Shown: positions 24,750-34,276, counted from the first letter of the stretch. The stretch is 64,000 nucleotides of DNA from Acidobacteriota bacterium (GCA_023474345.1 JAMCXS010000022.1:1-64000); one strand, 5' to 3'. Numbers and translations: made by a program. The notes: generated by a model from the letters alone, not told the origin.

Positions 24750-25060
24750 TCGGAGGTTTTTAAGCTACAGAAGGTTCGAGAATGTGAGTTAAGGTAATGG
24801 CTGGCAGCGCAAGCCGCAATGGAGCCATGCGCTGCCAGCTACAACGCCAGACTCAGCGAAACGACACCCCTTCCCCAGCAAAAACCACCTCATGGCAGCG
24901 CGGCAAGTTGGAGAAAAGATAATTTAAAAGGTACCGCCTTTATCGAGGGCCCAAGGTTTATCACTCGTCGCCAATCTCTCTTTTATCTTGCACAAAAAGA
25001 CTTCAACGTCTATTCTTTCTCTCCATCTGAACTCTTATGAATGTGTGATTAGGGGGTAAG
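24750..25060. other. Gap between TonB receptor and NCS1 permease
   Basis: No gene is seen in these 311 bases. The first part holds a strong 12-bp hairpin (24800-24839). The second part, from about 24900, is richer in A and T than its surroundings and should hold the permease promoter; no convincing -35/-10 pair was identified. Confidence 0.4.
24800..24839 (+). terminator. Hairpin downstream of the TonB receptor gene
   Basis: GCTGGCAGCGCA (24800-24811) pairs perfectly with TGCGCTGCCAGC (24828-24839) around a 16-nt loop. There is no T-run after it, so it may stabilise the receptor mRNA 3' end or attenuate read-through into the permease gene rather than be a classical terminator. Confidence 0.45.
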
Positions 25061-26398
25061 ATGGCTTCGGAACTTCCAAAATACCTGCAAGCGTCGGTTT
25101 CCAACCCTCTGAGCAAGCGGGTCCCCTGGTACAAAAGCACTGCACCTGCGTACGCGGGGATTTTCTTGTGGGTGGGATTCTATTTGGGGCTGTCCGCGCC
25201 CACGCTCAGCCAAACTACCCCCGCGGTCTGCCTGGCCGGGCTCTTAGTAGCGGGTCTTCTGTGTTTTGGACTCTACTACTATGCACCTGCCATGCTGGGC
25301 ATGTTGACTGGACGGCCGCTTTATATTGTCGGAACCTCCACGTTCGGCGTGAAGGGCGGGTATCTGATGCCCGGCCTGCTGATGGGATTCCTGCAGTTGG
25401 GCTGGTTTGCGGTGGCCACGTACTTTTCCACCGATTACATCATGCAGGGACTTGACGCCCATTCCAAAGGATTGTTTGTAGCGATTGCGCTTGTGTGGGC
25501 TTATGGGTTGGCCTGGGTATCGATCAAAGGGATTTCGTACGTTGCGCGCCTTGCCCAGTTTCTGAATTGGGTGCCGCTTTTCATGATTGTGGTCGTCTTT
25601 TGGGCTAACAAGGACGGAATCGCTGCCTATCATCCCCCCAAAAACGATGCCTGGGGCGGCTTTCTGACAATGCTCGCCATGGTGATCGGCTTCTTTGCCA
25701 CCGCCGGAGCGGCAGGGGCTGACTTCGGCACAAACAGCAGGAACCGCCGCGACGTATTCCTGGGCGGCCTGACGGGAATCGCTTTGGCTATTCTGGTGGC
25801 GGGGGGATTGCCGGTTCTTTCTGTGGCGGGACATCTCGGGAAAATTGGGGACGCATCGGATTTCACTTACGCGGCAACCATCCGCGGCGTAGGGAGCTTG
25901 GCGCCGGTGATGTTTTTCCTCTTTGCCGCTGCTTCGCTAGCTCCCACAACGTTTTGCACATTTATTGCCGGCAATAGCTTTGAAACCATGTTGCCGAAAA
26001 TCCCGCGCGCGGTTTCCACTCTGGTAGGTGCAACCATCGGCGCGGCTCTGGCCATCACCGGGGTAGCCCAAAACCTGATCGGTTTCTTCCAGATTGTGGG
26101 CGCTTCCTTCGGTCCCATTTGCGGGGCAATGGCTGCCGATTACCTGCTGGCGGGGCGGAAATGGTCCGGGCCGCGCACGGGGATCAACTGGGCCGGATAT
26201 ATTGCCTGGGCGGTGGGATTCGTGGTGGGCATTCTCAATCAAATTCCCGGAGTGCCCGCAAGCTGGGTGCAAGCCGACCGTCCGGCGGTTCTTTTCTCCT
26301 TTATCGTGGGCTTCGTTATTTACCTCATCCTTGCAAAGGCGGGACTGCAGCCTGCCCTGATTCCTCAGACAGATTTGCAGACGGCACCGGAAGCATAG
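25061..26398 (+). CDS. NCS1-family permease (cytosine/purine/hydantoin type)
   Basis: A 445-residue inner-membrane symporter with about twelve hydrophobic segments. The family shows in the N-terminal PWYKSTAPAYAGIFLWVGFY, the GRPLYIVGTSTFGVKGGY loop and the FFATAGAAGADFGTNSRNRRD segment, which aligns with the substrate-site region of NCS1 cytosine and purine transporters. NCS1 members import nucleobases, allantoin, hydantoins or vitamins; the substrate cannot be told here. Start ATG 25061 has a GGGGGT ribosome-binding site. It lies between a TonB receptor and a secreted PIG-L enzyme, so it might import a nitrogen-containing product released outside. Confidence 0.85.
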   Translation: MASELPKYLQASVSNPLSKRVPWYKSTAPAYAGIFLWVGFYLGLSAPTLSQTTPAVCLAGLLVAGLLCFGLYYYAPAMLGMLTGRPLYIVGTSTFGVKGGYLMPGLLMGFLQLGWFAVATYFSTDYIMQGLDAHSKGLFVAIALVWAYGLAWVSIKGISYVARLAQFLNWVPLFMIVVVFWANKDGIAAYHPPKNDAWGGFLTMLAMVIGFFATAGAAGADFGTNSRNRRDVFLGGLTGIALAILVAGGLPVLSVAGHLGKIGDASDFTYAATIRGVGSLAPVMFFLFAAASLAPTTFCTFIAGNSFETMLPKIPRAVSTLVGATIGAALAITGVAQNLIGFFQIVGASFGPICGAMAADYLLAGRKWSGPRTGINWAGYIAWAVGFVVGILNQIPGVPASWVQADRPAVLFSFIVGFVIYLILAKAGLQPALIPQTDLQTAPEA

Positions 26399-26521
26399 AA
26401 CTGCAATCCCCGGGAATTGCCTTTCCCCCGGATGCCGAGGAACAGAAAAAACCTTGCCGATGCCTCGCCCCAGCCGTTCGTGATAAATTGGAGTTTTTGC
26501 ACCGGGGTCTGGCGGCGGGCG

Positions 26522-28540
26522 ATGCGACACGACATCTCCAAAAAGCTTGCGGTTGTAGCGTGGCTCTTGCTTTTGCCTGGGCTTGCGCAGGCCGAGGCTC
26601 TGGTCCGGGCGGTCACCGACAAAACCAGTTACAACGTTGGCTCGCAAGTTTTGATGCGGCTCGTGCCGGCGCCTGGGGCTGCGGTCCCTCTGGACGTAGT
26701 CTTTGCGCCAACGGTACGTTACGCGGGAGAATCGAGGCCGGAATTTACTACCCCATCCTCCGAAGTCTGGAGCCTTCCCACGGGCTCGGCCGGCGGCTCT
26801 TATTCCCCCCTATGGACAATTCCAGCAAACGCCAGGACCGGGCGCTATGAAATTGACCTGGTTGGGTACGCCAAGGTCTCAGGGCAAATCGTTATCAAGG
26901 TTCACCAGGCAGGCTCCTTTGCAGTGCATCGCAAGCTGGTCAAGGTCGAGAGCATAAAGCTCGGAAAAACCTTTTATGTGCCGGGCGACCCTGTCGCTTG
27001 CAACATAACCTTAAAAAACCTTACCGACCATTCGCTTCACGGCCTGCGCGTCGAGTTCTCAAACCGTTACTGGCCGTGGATCGCCGGACCCGCTCAGCAG
27101 GCTGCAGCCAGCATTGTGACGGTGGCGGCAGATTTGTCACTCGCCGCCGGCTCAGAGCGGGTTATTCATTCTTCCCGGGTTGCCGTCGCGCCAGCGGTCA
27201 CGGAGCCTGCCGTGCACCAATACGGCGTGGTGGTCTGGGACCACGACCGGAAAAATGTCTTGGACATCGCGTTCAGCCGGCTGGTCTTTATTCGGCCGCC
27301 GGGAGTTGATTCGCCCGAGCCTTACCCGCTGCAATACATGTACACGAAGCTCAGCGACGTGAACACGACGAGCTATCGCCACTTCTATCCACCCGGCCTT
27401 AATTCAGGTGCTGTCCGGTTTGACTCCAGCCACACAATGTTTGTTCCGGGACGCGACGCAACGATCAAGTTTTCCGTCGGGAACCCCGGAACGACCCCGT
27501 GGAAGCAGATTTCCGTCGTGGCGCGCTTGCTCGGCCCGGAAGGCAAGGAAATTGAAAGGAAGACTCTCGCCGAGCGTCGCGACTTGCTGCCGCACGAAGC
27601 TCCTATGAGGGAAAGCGTAACCTTTGCTTTGCCTGGTTCGCCCGGCCTCTACCATGCCGAAGTCACACTCCGGGATCCTTCGGGAAACGCTGTCGCGCAA
27701 AGCGAGCTCGATATAGGGGTTAACTCACTGCCTAAATCCATATTAATTTTCTGCGCGCACGAGGATGACGAGGGAGGCTGGACGGGATTGATCCGGGCGG
27801 CGGTGGAGAATCACATTCCCATCCACTTTGTTTACTTCACCAGCGGAGACGCCGGGTCCTGCGACCTGTATTACGAGCACTCATGCAGTCCCGCGGAGGC
27901 GATGAACTTCGGCGAGCTGCGGATGGCGGAGACGCGGGCGGCGCTTGGACACTTGGGCGTGGGAAAACGGGATATCTATTTTCTGGGATTGCCTGACGGC
28001 GGTTCCGGAGAAATCTGGTATCACCACCTTGATCCCGGCAATCCTTACCTTTCTGTCTTGCTGGCCTGTGACCACGCGCCTTATCAAGACGTCTTTCAGC
28101 CCAACCTGCCTTACGCGCGAAAGTCGGTTGAGGCCGCAGTGAAAGCCCTTATTATGAAGTTCCATCCGCAGGTCATTGTGACCGCGCATCCACCGGCCGA
28201 AGGGCACATCGATCATATTGTAAATGGTTATTTTGTGGTCCAAGCGCTCCAGGAGTTGGTGAGGGAACATGCCCTCTCGCCCGCAAACGTTAAGGTCTAT
28301 GTCGACAGGGTCTATGATCGCAAGACTTTGCCTCCCACTCCGTACCACTATGCGAAGCGCGTTTTGTATGTTTCAGGCGAAGTGATGGCGCTAGGCCAAG
28401 AAGCAAACTGGTTTTATCAGTCGCAAGGCGGGAACCGGATGGAGGGAAATATACAGGACTTTGATCAGCTTCCCCGCACACTAGTTTACCGACAGGTGTT
28501 AGACTGGAGAAAACACGAAGGATGGAACGAGAAGCCTTGA
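26522..28540 (+). CDS. Exported PIG-L family deacetylase with N-terminal beta domains
   Basis: The start is ATG 26522, which begins a signal peptide (KKLAVVAWLLLLPGLAQAEA); the in-frame ATG at 26417 would bury it. The protein has 672 residues. About 25-405 are beta-rich, probably two or three Ig-like modules (VYGVVVWDHDRKN-type strands). The catalytic PIG-L domain starts near 405: the AHEDDE zinc motif near 411-416 and the EGHIDH zinc ligand later are both present. PIG-L enzymes remove N-acetyl groups from GlcNAc-containing substrates or other amides, zinc-dependently. Most are cytoplasmic and far shorter, so a secreted form with a large N-terminal part is notable. Its gene follows the NCS1 permease by 123 bp. 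Confidence 0.85.
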   Translation: MRHDISKKLAVVAWLLLLPGLAQAEALVRAVTDKTSYNVGSQVLMRLVPAPGAAVPLDVVFAPTVRYAGESRPEFTTPSSEVWSLPTGSAGGSYSPLWTIPANARTGRYEIDLVGYAKVSGQIVIKVHQAGSFAVHRKLVKVESIKLGKTFYVPGDPVACNITLKNLTDHSLHGLRVEFSNRYWPWIAGPAQQAAASIVTVAADLSLAAGSERVIHSSRVAVAPAVTEPAVHQYGVVVWDHDRKNVLDIAFSRLVFIRPPGVDSPEPYPLQYMYTKLSDVNTTSYRHFYPPGLNSGAVRFDSSHTMFVPGRDATIKFSVGNPGTTPWKQISVVARLLGPEGKEIERKTLAERRDLLPHEAPMRESVTFALPGSPGLYHAEVTLRDPSGNAVAQSELDIGVNSLPKSILIFCAHEDDEGGWTGLIRAAVENHIPIHFVYFTSGDAGSCDLYYEHSCSPAEAMNFGELRMAETRAALGHLGVGKRDIYFLGLPDGGSGEIWYHHLDPGNPYLSVLLACDHAPYQDVFQPNLPYARKSVEAAVKALIMKFHPQVIVTAHPPAEGHIDHIVNGYFVVQALQELVREHALSPANVKVYVDRVYDRKTLPPTPYHYAKRVLYVSGEVMALGQEANWFYQSQGGNRMEGNIQDFDQLPRTLVYRQVLDWRKHEGWNEKP

Positions 28541-28578
28541 GCGCGGATTCGGAAAACTCAAAGAAGGAAGGGTCATCC

Positions 28579-29163
28579 ATGGCTGAATCACCTAACACAG
28601 AGGGGACGACGCCACCCGCGGGTTATCCAGATGAACCCTTTGCGTGTCCTCACTGCGGCCAGATGCTGGCGCCTTCCGTCCGGGTGTGCGCTTCCTGCAA
28701 GCAACCGATCGATCCGAGCCAGATCGCGCGACCGGCTGTTTCGATTCCGATTGCCGAGCAAGTAATTCCTTTGCCGCAGAAAGAGGTGGCACGGTTTTCC
28801 TGGAGCATATTTTTTGCAGTATTGGGAACCTGGTTTATTGTGGCCGTGGCTCTTCAGCGCTTTGTGGGTTATGAACCGAGCCAGTTTGTGCTGGGGGGCG
28901 TGGTGCTGATTTCTTCTGCCTGGATCCTTTACGATGCCCGTAAAAAAGGCATTCCCAAAGCACTCCGCTGGGGTGTGGGTTCGCTGTTACTTTGGATTCT
29001 TATTTTCCCTTGGTACCTGAGCCGCCGGAGAACCCCGCAAGCTGCTTGCCCTTTCATCGAGGGAGAATCGGGCCGGGTGGCCAGGACTTTGCTGTTCATC
29101 CTTCTCGTGTTCTTTTTGCTGAGTGCGGTGATGCTGCTTCTCAGGGGCCCCGCACATCATTGA
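28579..29163 (+). CDS. Zinc-ribbon membrane protein, unknown function
   Basis: A 194-residue protein. ATG 28579 (MAESPNTEG) is chosen because AAGGAAGGG stands just upstream; an ATG at 28522 overlaps the previous gene and has no such site. Residues about 25-45 form a zinc ribbon (CPHCGQMLAPSVRVCASC). After a linker three or four hydrophobic segments follow (SWSIFFAVLGTWFIVAVAL, FVLGGVVLISSAWILY, LLLWILIFPWYLS, TLLFILLVFFLLSAVMLLL). No enzymatic motif is visible. Such zinc-ribbon plus membrane proteins are common in Acidobacteriota and remain uncharacterised. It is probably co-transcribed with the PIG-L gene. Confidence 0.7.
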   Translation: MAESPNTEGTTPPAGYPDEPFACPHCGQMLAPSVRVCASCKQPIDPSQIARPAVSIPIAEQVIPLPQKEVARFSWSIFFAVLGTWFIVAVALQRFVGYEPSQFVLGGVVLISSAWILYDARKKGIPKALRWGVGSLLLWILIFPWYLSRRRTPQAACPFIEGESGRVARTLLFILLVFFLLSAVMLLLRGPAHH

Positions 29164-29279
29164 AAAGGAATTGCCCGACTGTGGGTTCTACAAATGGCGG
29201 CCACGGTTGGGAATGTGCCGACCGCGCTACCGGCTCGCCAAAACCCAACGGCATCACAAGGGAACAGCACGGCAGGAGG

Positions 29280-29917
29280 TCAGTCGAGCCTGTCAGTGGC
29301 GGCCTTTTCCTGACTGAGCGCTGCGCTCATCATCCCCATCGTGGCCGCCAGCCAAGGTATGACCTCTGCGCATATCTCGTCTGCCAGTTGCGGTGAACGC
29401 AGATTCTTGGAGACAAGGAAAACCGGAACACCCTCGGAGAGCACGGTGTTCCATTTTGCGCTGAATAGGTCTCCATGGGTTACGCTATTGAAGTCCTGGG
29501 TGAATCCCTTCATGGATGCAAACGCACCGTTTAGCAACTTGTCGTTCAAGTACTCCACCATTTTTTGAGACCAGGACGACGCCTGTGGTCCCATCCTTCG
29601 TTCCAAATCCCCAGCGCATCGTGATTATGGAACAGGTACAACATTGTTACCGCACGTTCCACGAAAGGCCGGATCAAAACTTTCGCGCCGAACAGATATC
29701 CTTGACGAATTAGTTCGCGAATTGACAATCCCAGGCTTATTGTCTGAGGCACCAATATGCACAACGCACGCTGGAAATCCGACAGTCCTCGATCATGAGA
29801 GGCGGGAGCACACTTCGAGTTCAATTCTAGGCAAGAACAAATGAGGTTATCGAATTGGAGTAATAGCTCACGACCCAAGTATGGCTCGTCATCTGGTGTA
29901 AAAACCGGCGCTGACAT
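29280..29917 (-). pseudogene. DUF5677-like gene split by a one-base frameshift in an A-run
   Basis: Two overlapping frames together make one protein. From ATG 29917 (MSAPVFTPDDEPYLGREL; GGAGG six bases before) the frame runs through SIRELIRQGYLFGAKVLIRPFVERAVTML to RPGLKK and then stops. At that point a run of six A on the minus strand (29561-29566) precedes ATGG; one extra A, or a -1 shift, continues into MVEYLNDKLLNGAF and on to the stop at 29280. The helical content and the LIRPFVE segment recall the DUF5677 family of unknown function, but I am not certain of that name. It may be a pseudogene, a sequencing error in a homopolymer, or a slippage-expressed gene. Confidence 0.6.
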
Positions 29918-29984
29918 GCACATCCTCCGCTGCCGTATATTATATTACAGCCGCTACCGCCTCCACTGCCGAGCTCTTTCCTTG

Positions 29985-31151
29985 TTAAACACTTCCGGCT
30001 TCATGCTCTTCATGACCGGCCAGAGCGCCGTCCGAGGCCTTGCAGACGTAGATCTCGGCGTCCAGCGCCAGCGCTTTGCGGTAGCCTTCCTTTACCGCTT
30101 CCGCAAAGGAGTCCGCTGCATCGGCTCGAACCAGATTCACCGTGCATCCGCCAAAGCCTGCCCCGGTCATCCGCGCTCCCAGGACACCGGGTTGCTTTCG
30201 GGCCAATTCCACCAGAACATCGAGTTCCTTAGAGCTTACCTCGTAATCTTCGCGCAGGCTCTCGTGGGAGGCATTCATGAGTTCGCCGAACCGCTCGAGA
30301 TCCCCTTTTTCGAGAACTTCAACAGCCTCAAGAACGCGGTGGTTTTCACTGATCACATGCCGGGTGCGCTTCAAGAGCACTTCCGTCAAGCTGTGTCTCG
30401 CAACCTCCAAGTCCGCCAAATCAATTTCACGGAGCGAATTTACCGCCAAGCCGGTGGTTCGCAATTGCGCCACGGCTTGCCGGCACTGCTTCAGCCGGAT
30501 TTCGTATTCTGACGAGGCGAGCGCCCGCCGGACACCGGAATTGCAGACGACGATCTTGACGTTCCCGTGGAGAGGAACGTGGCGATAAGCGAGATCCCGG
30601 CAATCGAGAAAGAGCGCGTGATCCCGCTTGCCCAAAGCGCAGATGAACTGGTCCATGATCCCGCAGGGAACATTGACGAACTCGTTTTCCGCTCTCCGGG
30701 CGAGCCTCGCGACTTCAAGCGGCGCAAGTTTTAGGTCAAACAATTTCATCGCAAGCGCCACAGCTCCGACTTCGACGGCCGCGGATGAGCTGAGCCCGGC
30801 TTCCCGCGGTACGTTTCCGCCAAAAACCACGTCAGAGCCTTTCACGTGATAGCCTTCGGCTTCGAGAAACTTGAAAACCCCACGCAGATAGTTGCTCCAG
30901 GGATGCTCGCTATCCTTTTGAATGGCGTCGAGGCTGAATTCAACTTGATCCTGAAAATCCAACGAGTGGACGCGCACCAAACGATCCTCGCGGCGTCGAG
31001 CGGCAAATTCGATGGTACGGTCGATGGCCGCCGGCAGGACAAAACCGTCATTATAGTCCGTGTGCTCGCCGATCAGGTTCACCCGTCCCGGGGCGCGGAC
31101 GACCGCGTCCGGCGAGGCTCCGAAAATCTTGCCAAAGACTTCCTCGATCAC
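29985..31151 (-). CDS. galK: Galactokinase
   Basis: Phosphorylates galactose to galactose 1-phosphate with ATP, the first Leloir-pathway step, in the cytosol. The 388-residue protein shows all GHMP-kinase signatures: the galactokinase motif GRVNLIGEHTDYNDGFVLP near residue 22, the ATP loop GLSSSAAVEV near 115, and GARMTGAGFGGC near 330. The start is GTG at 31151, with AGGAGG five bases upstream; that ribosome-binding site lies in the 10-bp gap after galT, so the two genes form a tight operon galT-galK. Confidence 0.95.
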   Translation of the reverse strand: MIEEVFGKIFGASPDAVVRAPGRVNLIGEHTDYNDGFVLPAAIDRTIEFAARRREDRLVRVHSLDFQDQVEFSLDAIQKDSEHPWSNYLRGVFKFLEAEGYHVKGSDVVFGGNVPREAGLSSSAAVEVGAVALAMKLFDLKLAPLEVARLARRAENEFVNVPCGIMDQFICALGKRDHALFLDCRDLAYRHVPLHGNVKIVVCNSGVRRALASSEYEIRLKQCRQAVAQLRTTGLAVNSLREIDLADLEVARHSLTEVLLKRTRHVISENHRVLEAVEVLEKGDLERFGELMNASHESLREDYEVSSKELDVLVELARKQPGVLGARMTGAGFGGCTVNLVRADAADSFAEAVKEGYRKALALDAEIYVCKASDGALAGHEEHEAGSV

Positions 31152-31161
31152 ACTGTCCCTC

Positions 31162-32145
31162 CTAGGCGCGAGAGGATTGGGCGACTTCGCGGCGCGTCAT
31201 GGGCGGCGTCGCGGAAAGTTCACCCGCTTTCTCCTCAGCTAATGAATCGTTCAAGAACGTGCCAGCTCCGGTTTCAACACTGGCCAGATATTTCAGTTTC
31301 TCCTTGCTGCGATGCGGGGGATAGAACTCAATATGGAAGTGATAATAAGGGTAGTGGCCGCGTGTGGGTGCTTGGTGCATGAGCATCATGTAAGGAAACG
31401 ACATCTGGAAAAGATGATCGTACTTCAGGGTCACCCATTTGAGGATTTCCGCCAGCGCCTTTTCCTCCGAGGGCCTAAGCTGGTCGAGCGCGTCCAGATG
31501 CCGCCGGGAGTAGATATGCACCTCGTAGGGCCAGCGCGCATAGAACGGCACGAAAGCGGTGAAATCGCGATTCTCCGCCACAACGCGCCGGCCGTCCCCG
31601 CGCTCCTTTTCCAGGATGTCGCAAAAGAGGCAGCGGTGATGCGTCCGGAAATGAGCGCGTGCGGAATCAAGCTCCTTTTTGATGAGAGGCGGGATCAAAG
31701 GGAGGGCGTAGATCTGGCCGTGAGGATGAGGCATGGTCACGCCGATCACGGCACCCTTGTTTTCAAAGATCAACACGTAGCGGATACCTGGAGTCTCTTT
31801 CAGCTCCACAAATCTCTTTCGCCAGGCGCCGACAAGGCGGCCCAGGTGTGGAATCGGCAGCTCAGGCAAAGACGTATGATGGTCGGGATGGTAAAGTACC
31901 ACGTCACACTTGCCGTGGGAAGGCTTTACCCTGTAAAACCCGTCGCCTTCGGTGGACGGAACCTCAGGCGGAATCGAAAAAGCGGCAAAATCGTTCGGGT
32001 AAATATAGACGTCGTAGTTGTCCGGGACGCGCCCCGAGCCCGGACAAAACGGGCACCAGTCTTGCGGCATCAGGGGCCGGTTCTGGCGATGGGAAGCTGT
32101 GGACACCCATTCGCGTAAGGTTGGATTCCAGCGAAGTTCAGTCAT
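31162..32145 (-). CDS. galT: Galactose-1-phosphate uridylyltransferase
   Basis: Exchanges UMP between UDP-glucose and galactose 1-phosphate. About 327 residues from ATG 32145 (MTELRWNPTLREWV); a TTG at 32154 is in frame but has no better ribosome-binding site. The zinc site CPFCPGSG near residue 30 and the catalytic HPHGQ near 160 (VTMPHPHGQIYALP) are present. The second half carries an LMHQAPTRGHYPYYHFHIEFYPP segment, typical of galT. It stands directly upstream of galK. galE and a galactose mutarotase are not in the window. Confidence 0.93.
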   Translation of the reverse strand: MTELRWNPTLREWVSTASHRQNRPLMPQDWCPFCPGSGRVPDNYDVYIYPNDFAAFSIPPEVPSTEGDGFYRVKPSHGKCDVVLYHPDHHTSLPELPIPHLGRLVGAWRKRFVELKETPGIRYVLIFENKGAVIGVTMPHPHGQIYALPLIPPLIKKELDSARAHFRTHHRCLFCDILEKERGDGRRVVAENRDFTAFVPFYARWPYEVHIYSRRHLDALDQLRPSEEKALAEILKWVTLKYDHLFQMSFPYMMLMHQAPTRGHYPYYHFHIEFYPPHRSKEKLKYLASVETGAGTFLNDSLAEEKAGELSATPPMTRREVAQSSRA

Positions 32146-32193
32146 AGATTTCAAGCTCCGCGCGGCATCCGAAGCGGACCCCTGAGGCTCCCT

Positions 32194-33237
32194 TTAGTTC
32201 AGGAAGTAATTGCGGTAAAGCGTGTCGCGCTTGATGGGACGGAAACCGGCGTCAATAATCATCTTGCGGAGCAACTCCTCGGTGGAGGTTCGTCCGCAGC
32301 CGGCGGCAGACACCACATTTTCTTCAATGAGGATGCTTCCCACGTCGTTCCCCCCGAAACGCAGGGCGACTTGGCAAACCTTGTGGCCGGGCGTCAGCCA
32401 GGAGGCTTGGACGTTCTCAATGTTATCCAGGTAAAGCCGGCTGACCGCCAGCGTCTTAAGATAATCCACCGCGGTAACTTCTTCCTTAATGAAGTGCCCA
32501 AGAGAGGTGTTTTCGTGCTGGAAAAACCACGGGATGAAGGCCGTGAAGCCACCAGTTTCTTCCTGCAGGCGCCGAATCTGCTCGAGATGGTTGACGCGGT
32601 GTTGAAACGTCTCGCCGCATCCGAACATCATGGTTGCCGAGGTGCGCAGTCCCAACTGGTGGGCTGCGCGGTGCACGGCAAGCCATTCCTCCGTGTTGCA
32701 CTTCAAGCGGGCGATCCGCTTGCGCACTTCGTCATCCAGAATTTCCGCGCCGGCTCCTGGAATTGAGTCAATGCCCGCATCGATCAGGCGCGCTAAGGTA
32801 TCGCGAATGGTCAGTCCGCAAATCTCCGCAATATTGAGGATTTCCGGCGCCGACAAGCAATGCAGATGGATTTGCGGATAGCGGCGCTTGATGCTGGAAA
32901 GAAGGTTTTCGTAGTAGTCGATCTTGAGATCGGGATGCAAGCCGCCTTGCATCAATACCCCAGTGCCGCCGAGCGCCAGCGTCTCTTCGATTTTCTGATA
33001 GATTGTTTCAAGCGGCAGTACGTAGCCTTCCGGAGAGCCCACCGGCCGATAAAACGCGCAAAAAGAACAGTACTCCGTGCAAATATTGGTGTAATTGATG
33101 TTGCGGTCAATCTGGTAAGTAACCACGCCGCCGGGATGCAGGCGCCGCCGCAACGCGTCAGCCTCCATGCCGATTCCGATCAGGTCGTCGGAGCGCAACA
33201 TCTCCAGAGCTTGTGATTCTTTAAGACTCATGGACAT
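32194..33237 (-). CDS. mqnC: Cyclic dehypoxanthine futalosine synthase
   Basis: A radical-SAM enzyme of the futalosine menaquinone pathway that cyclises dehypoxanthine futalosine. The 347-residue protein has the radical-SAM cluster CTEYCSFCAFYR near residue 53 (CxxxCxxC), then a GGTGVLMQGGLHPDL motif and the IPGAGAEIL segment characteristic of the MqnC/MqnE family. The text fits MqnC better than MqnE in length (MqnE is usually longer). It lies 67 bp downstream of mqnA, the first pathway enzyme, on the same strand. Menaquinone would be the quinone used by the molybdoenzyme system in this window. Confidence 0.9.
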   Translation of the reverse strand: MSMSLKESQALEMLRSDDLIGIGMEADALRRRLHPGGVVTYQIDRNINYTNICTEYCSFCAFYRPVGSPEGYVLPLETIYQKIEETLALGGTGVLMQGGLHPDLKIDYYENLLSSIKRRYPQIHLHCLSAPEILNIAEICGLTIRDTLARLIDAGIDSIPGAGAEILDDEVRKRIARLKCNTEEWLAVHRAAHQLGLRTSATMMFGCGETFQHRVNHLEQIRRLQEETGGFTAFIPWFFQHENTSLGHFIKEEVTAVDYLKTLAVSRLYLDNIENVQASWLTPGHKVCQVALRFGGNDVGSILIEENVVSAAGCGRTSTEELLRKMIIDAGFRPIKRDTLYRNYFLN

Positions 33238-33304
33238 TTCTTTCTAACGCGGCCTCTCCGCGCTCGTCGCTCTCGGAAGCAATCGAGGTCCGTGCAGCTT
33301 CATG

Positions 33305-34105
33305 CTAAGCAAAATATATATCTCTTTGCCCGCTGATAATGCCCAACTCACTCGCCAGGCTGTAAAACAACTGCAATCCCCGGCGATTTTCCTCATCCAA
33401 AGAATAATCGATATTTTGGGTGAGGTAAACTTTGACGTCCTCGGCTTGCATATTCAACCTGGTTGAGTATTCCCGCGCGATCTCGTCAATATGCGAGAGG
33501 CCGTAATCTCTGGAAGCCTCGAAGTCCTTGCGGAACCGGGCGATATTGGCGTCTTCGTGGCCCGCCCAAACCGCGAACACAAAAGGCAACCCTGTGAACT
33601 TCCTCCACTCCGCGGCAAGGTCGTAGATTTCGGACACCGGACCATCGTAGGCCAACGCGGGATCGCCTATCACGAGGGCGGCATCGGCCGCGTTCAGCAT
33701 AGCCTCAGGCTTCGGCGCCGAAGGCAGAAAATCGACAGGGTGCTCATAGAATTTGCGCATCAGGATCGTCAAGAGAGCCACGGAAGTCCGAGAAGAGTTA
33801 TCAATCGCAATCGACCGGATTTCCTTAACAGGCACTTTGCTGAACAGAAGAACGCTTTTCACCTTTCCTTTCGAGGCAATTGAGAGACCGCTGAGGATCT
33901 GGAGATGCTCGATGCGCTGGTACTCGATGGAGGGAATAATGCCGATATCGACCTCCCGCCGGCGCAATGCATCAGCGCACACCGCTGGGACGGTAAAGTC
34001 GAGATCGTATTTCCCTTTCTGTTCGCCTTTCAGCATTCCCCAGACCAGCGGAACCGTGTTGAGATACTGAACGACGGAAACTCTGGGAGTATGGATCGTA
34101 GTCAT
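33305..34105 (-). CDS. mqnA: Chorismate dehydratase
   Basis: Converts chorismate to 3-[(1-carboxyvinyl)oxy]benzoate, the first committed step of the futalosine pathway. ATG 34105 (MTTIHTPRVSVVQYLNTVPL) is preferred; the frame extends to 34219 but that part has no family resemblance. The 266-residue protein has a periplasmic-binding-protein-like fold with the SVVQYLNTVPLVWGM start, DIGIIPSIEYQRI, and SRTSVALLTILM, all typical of MqnA. It is followed by mqnC. mqnB, mqnD and mqnE are not in the window. Confidence 0.9.
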   Translation of the reverse strand: MTTIHTPRVSVVQYLNTVPLVWGMLKGEQKGKYDLDFTVPAVCADALRRREVDIGIIPSIEYQRIEHLQILSGLSIASKGKVKSVLLFSKVPVKEIRSIAIDNSSRTSVALLTILMRKFYEHPVDFLPSAPKPEAMLNAADAALVIGDPALAYDGPVSEIYDLAAEWRKFTGLPFVFAVWAGHEDANIARFRKDFEASRDYGLSHIDEIAREYSTRLNMQAEDVKVYLTQNIDYSLDEENRRGLQLFYSLASELGIISGQRDIYFA

Positions 34106-34276
34106 AGAACACCAGGTTTGATTTGTCCAAATTACAACTATACATCTTTCGGGCGGCGGGTAGCGCCGCAAGTAATGCCCAATATCAAGCACGGGTTCCC
34201 GCAGCGTGACGAAAGGCAAATAAGCGCAACCGCCTCCTCGATCCGGCGCCTCGGGGAGCTTGGCCGGAATCGGGGC

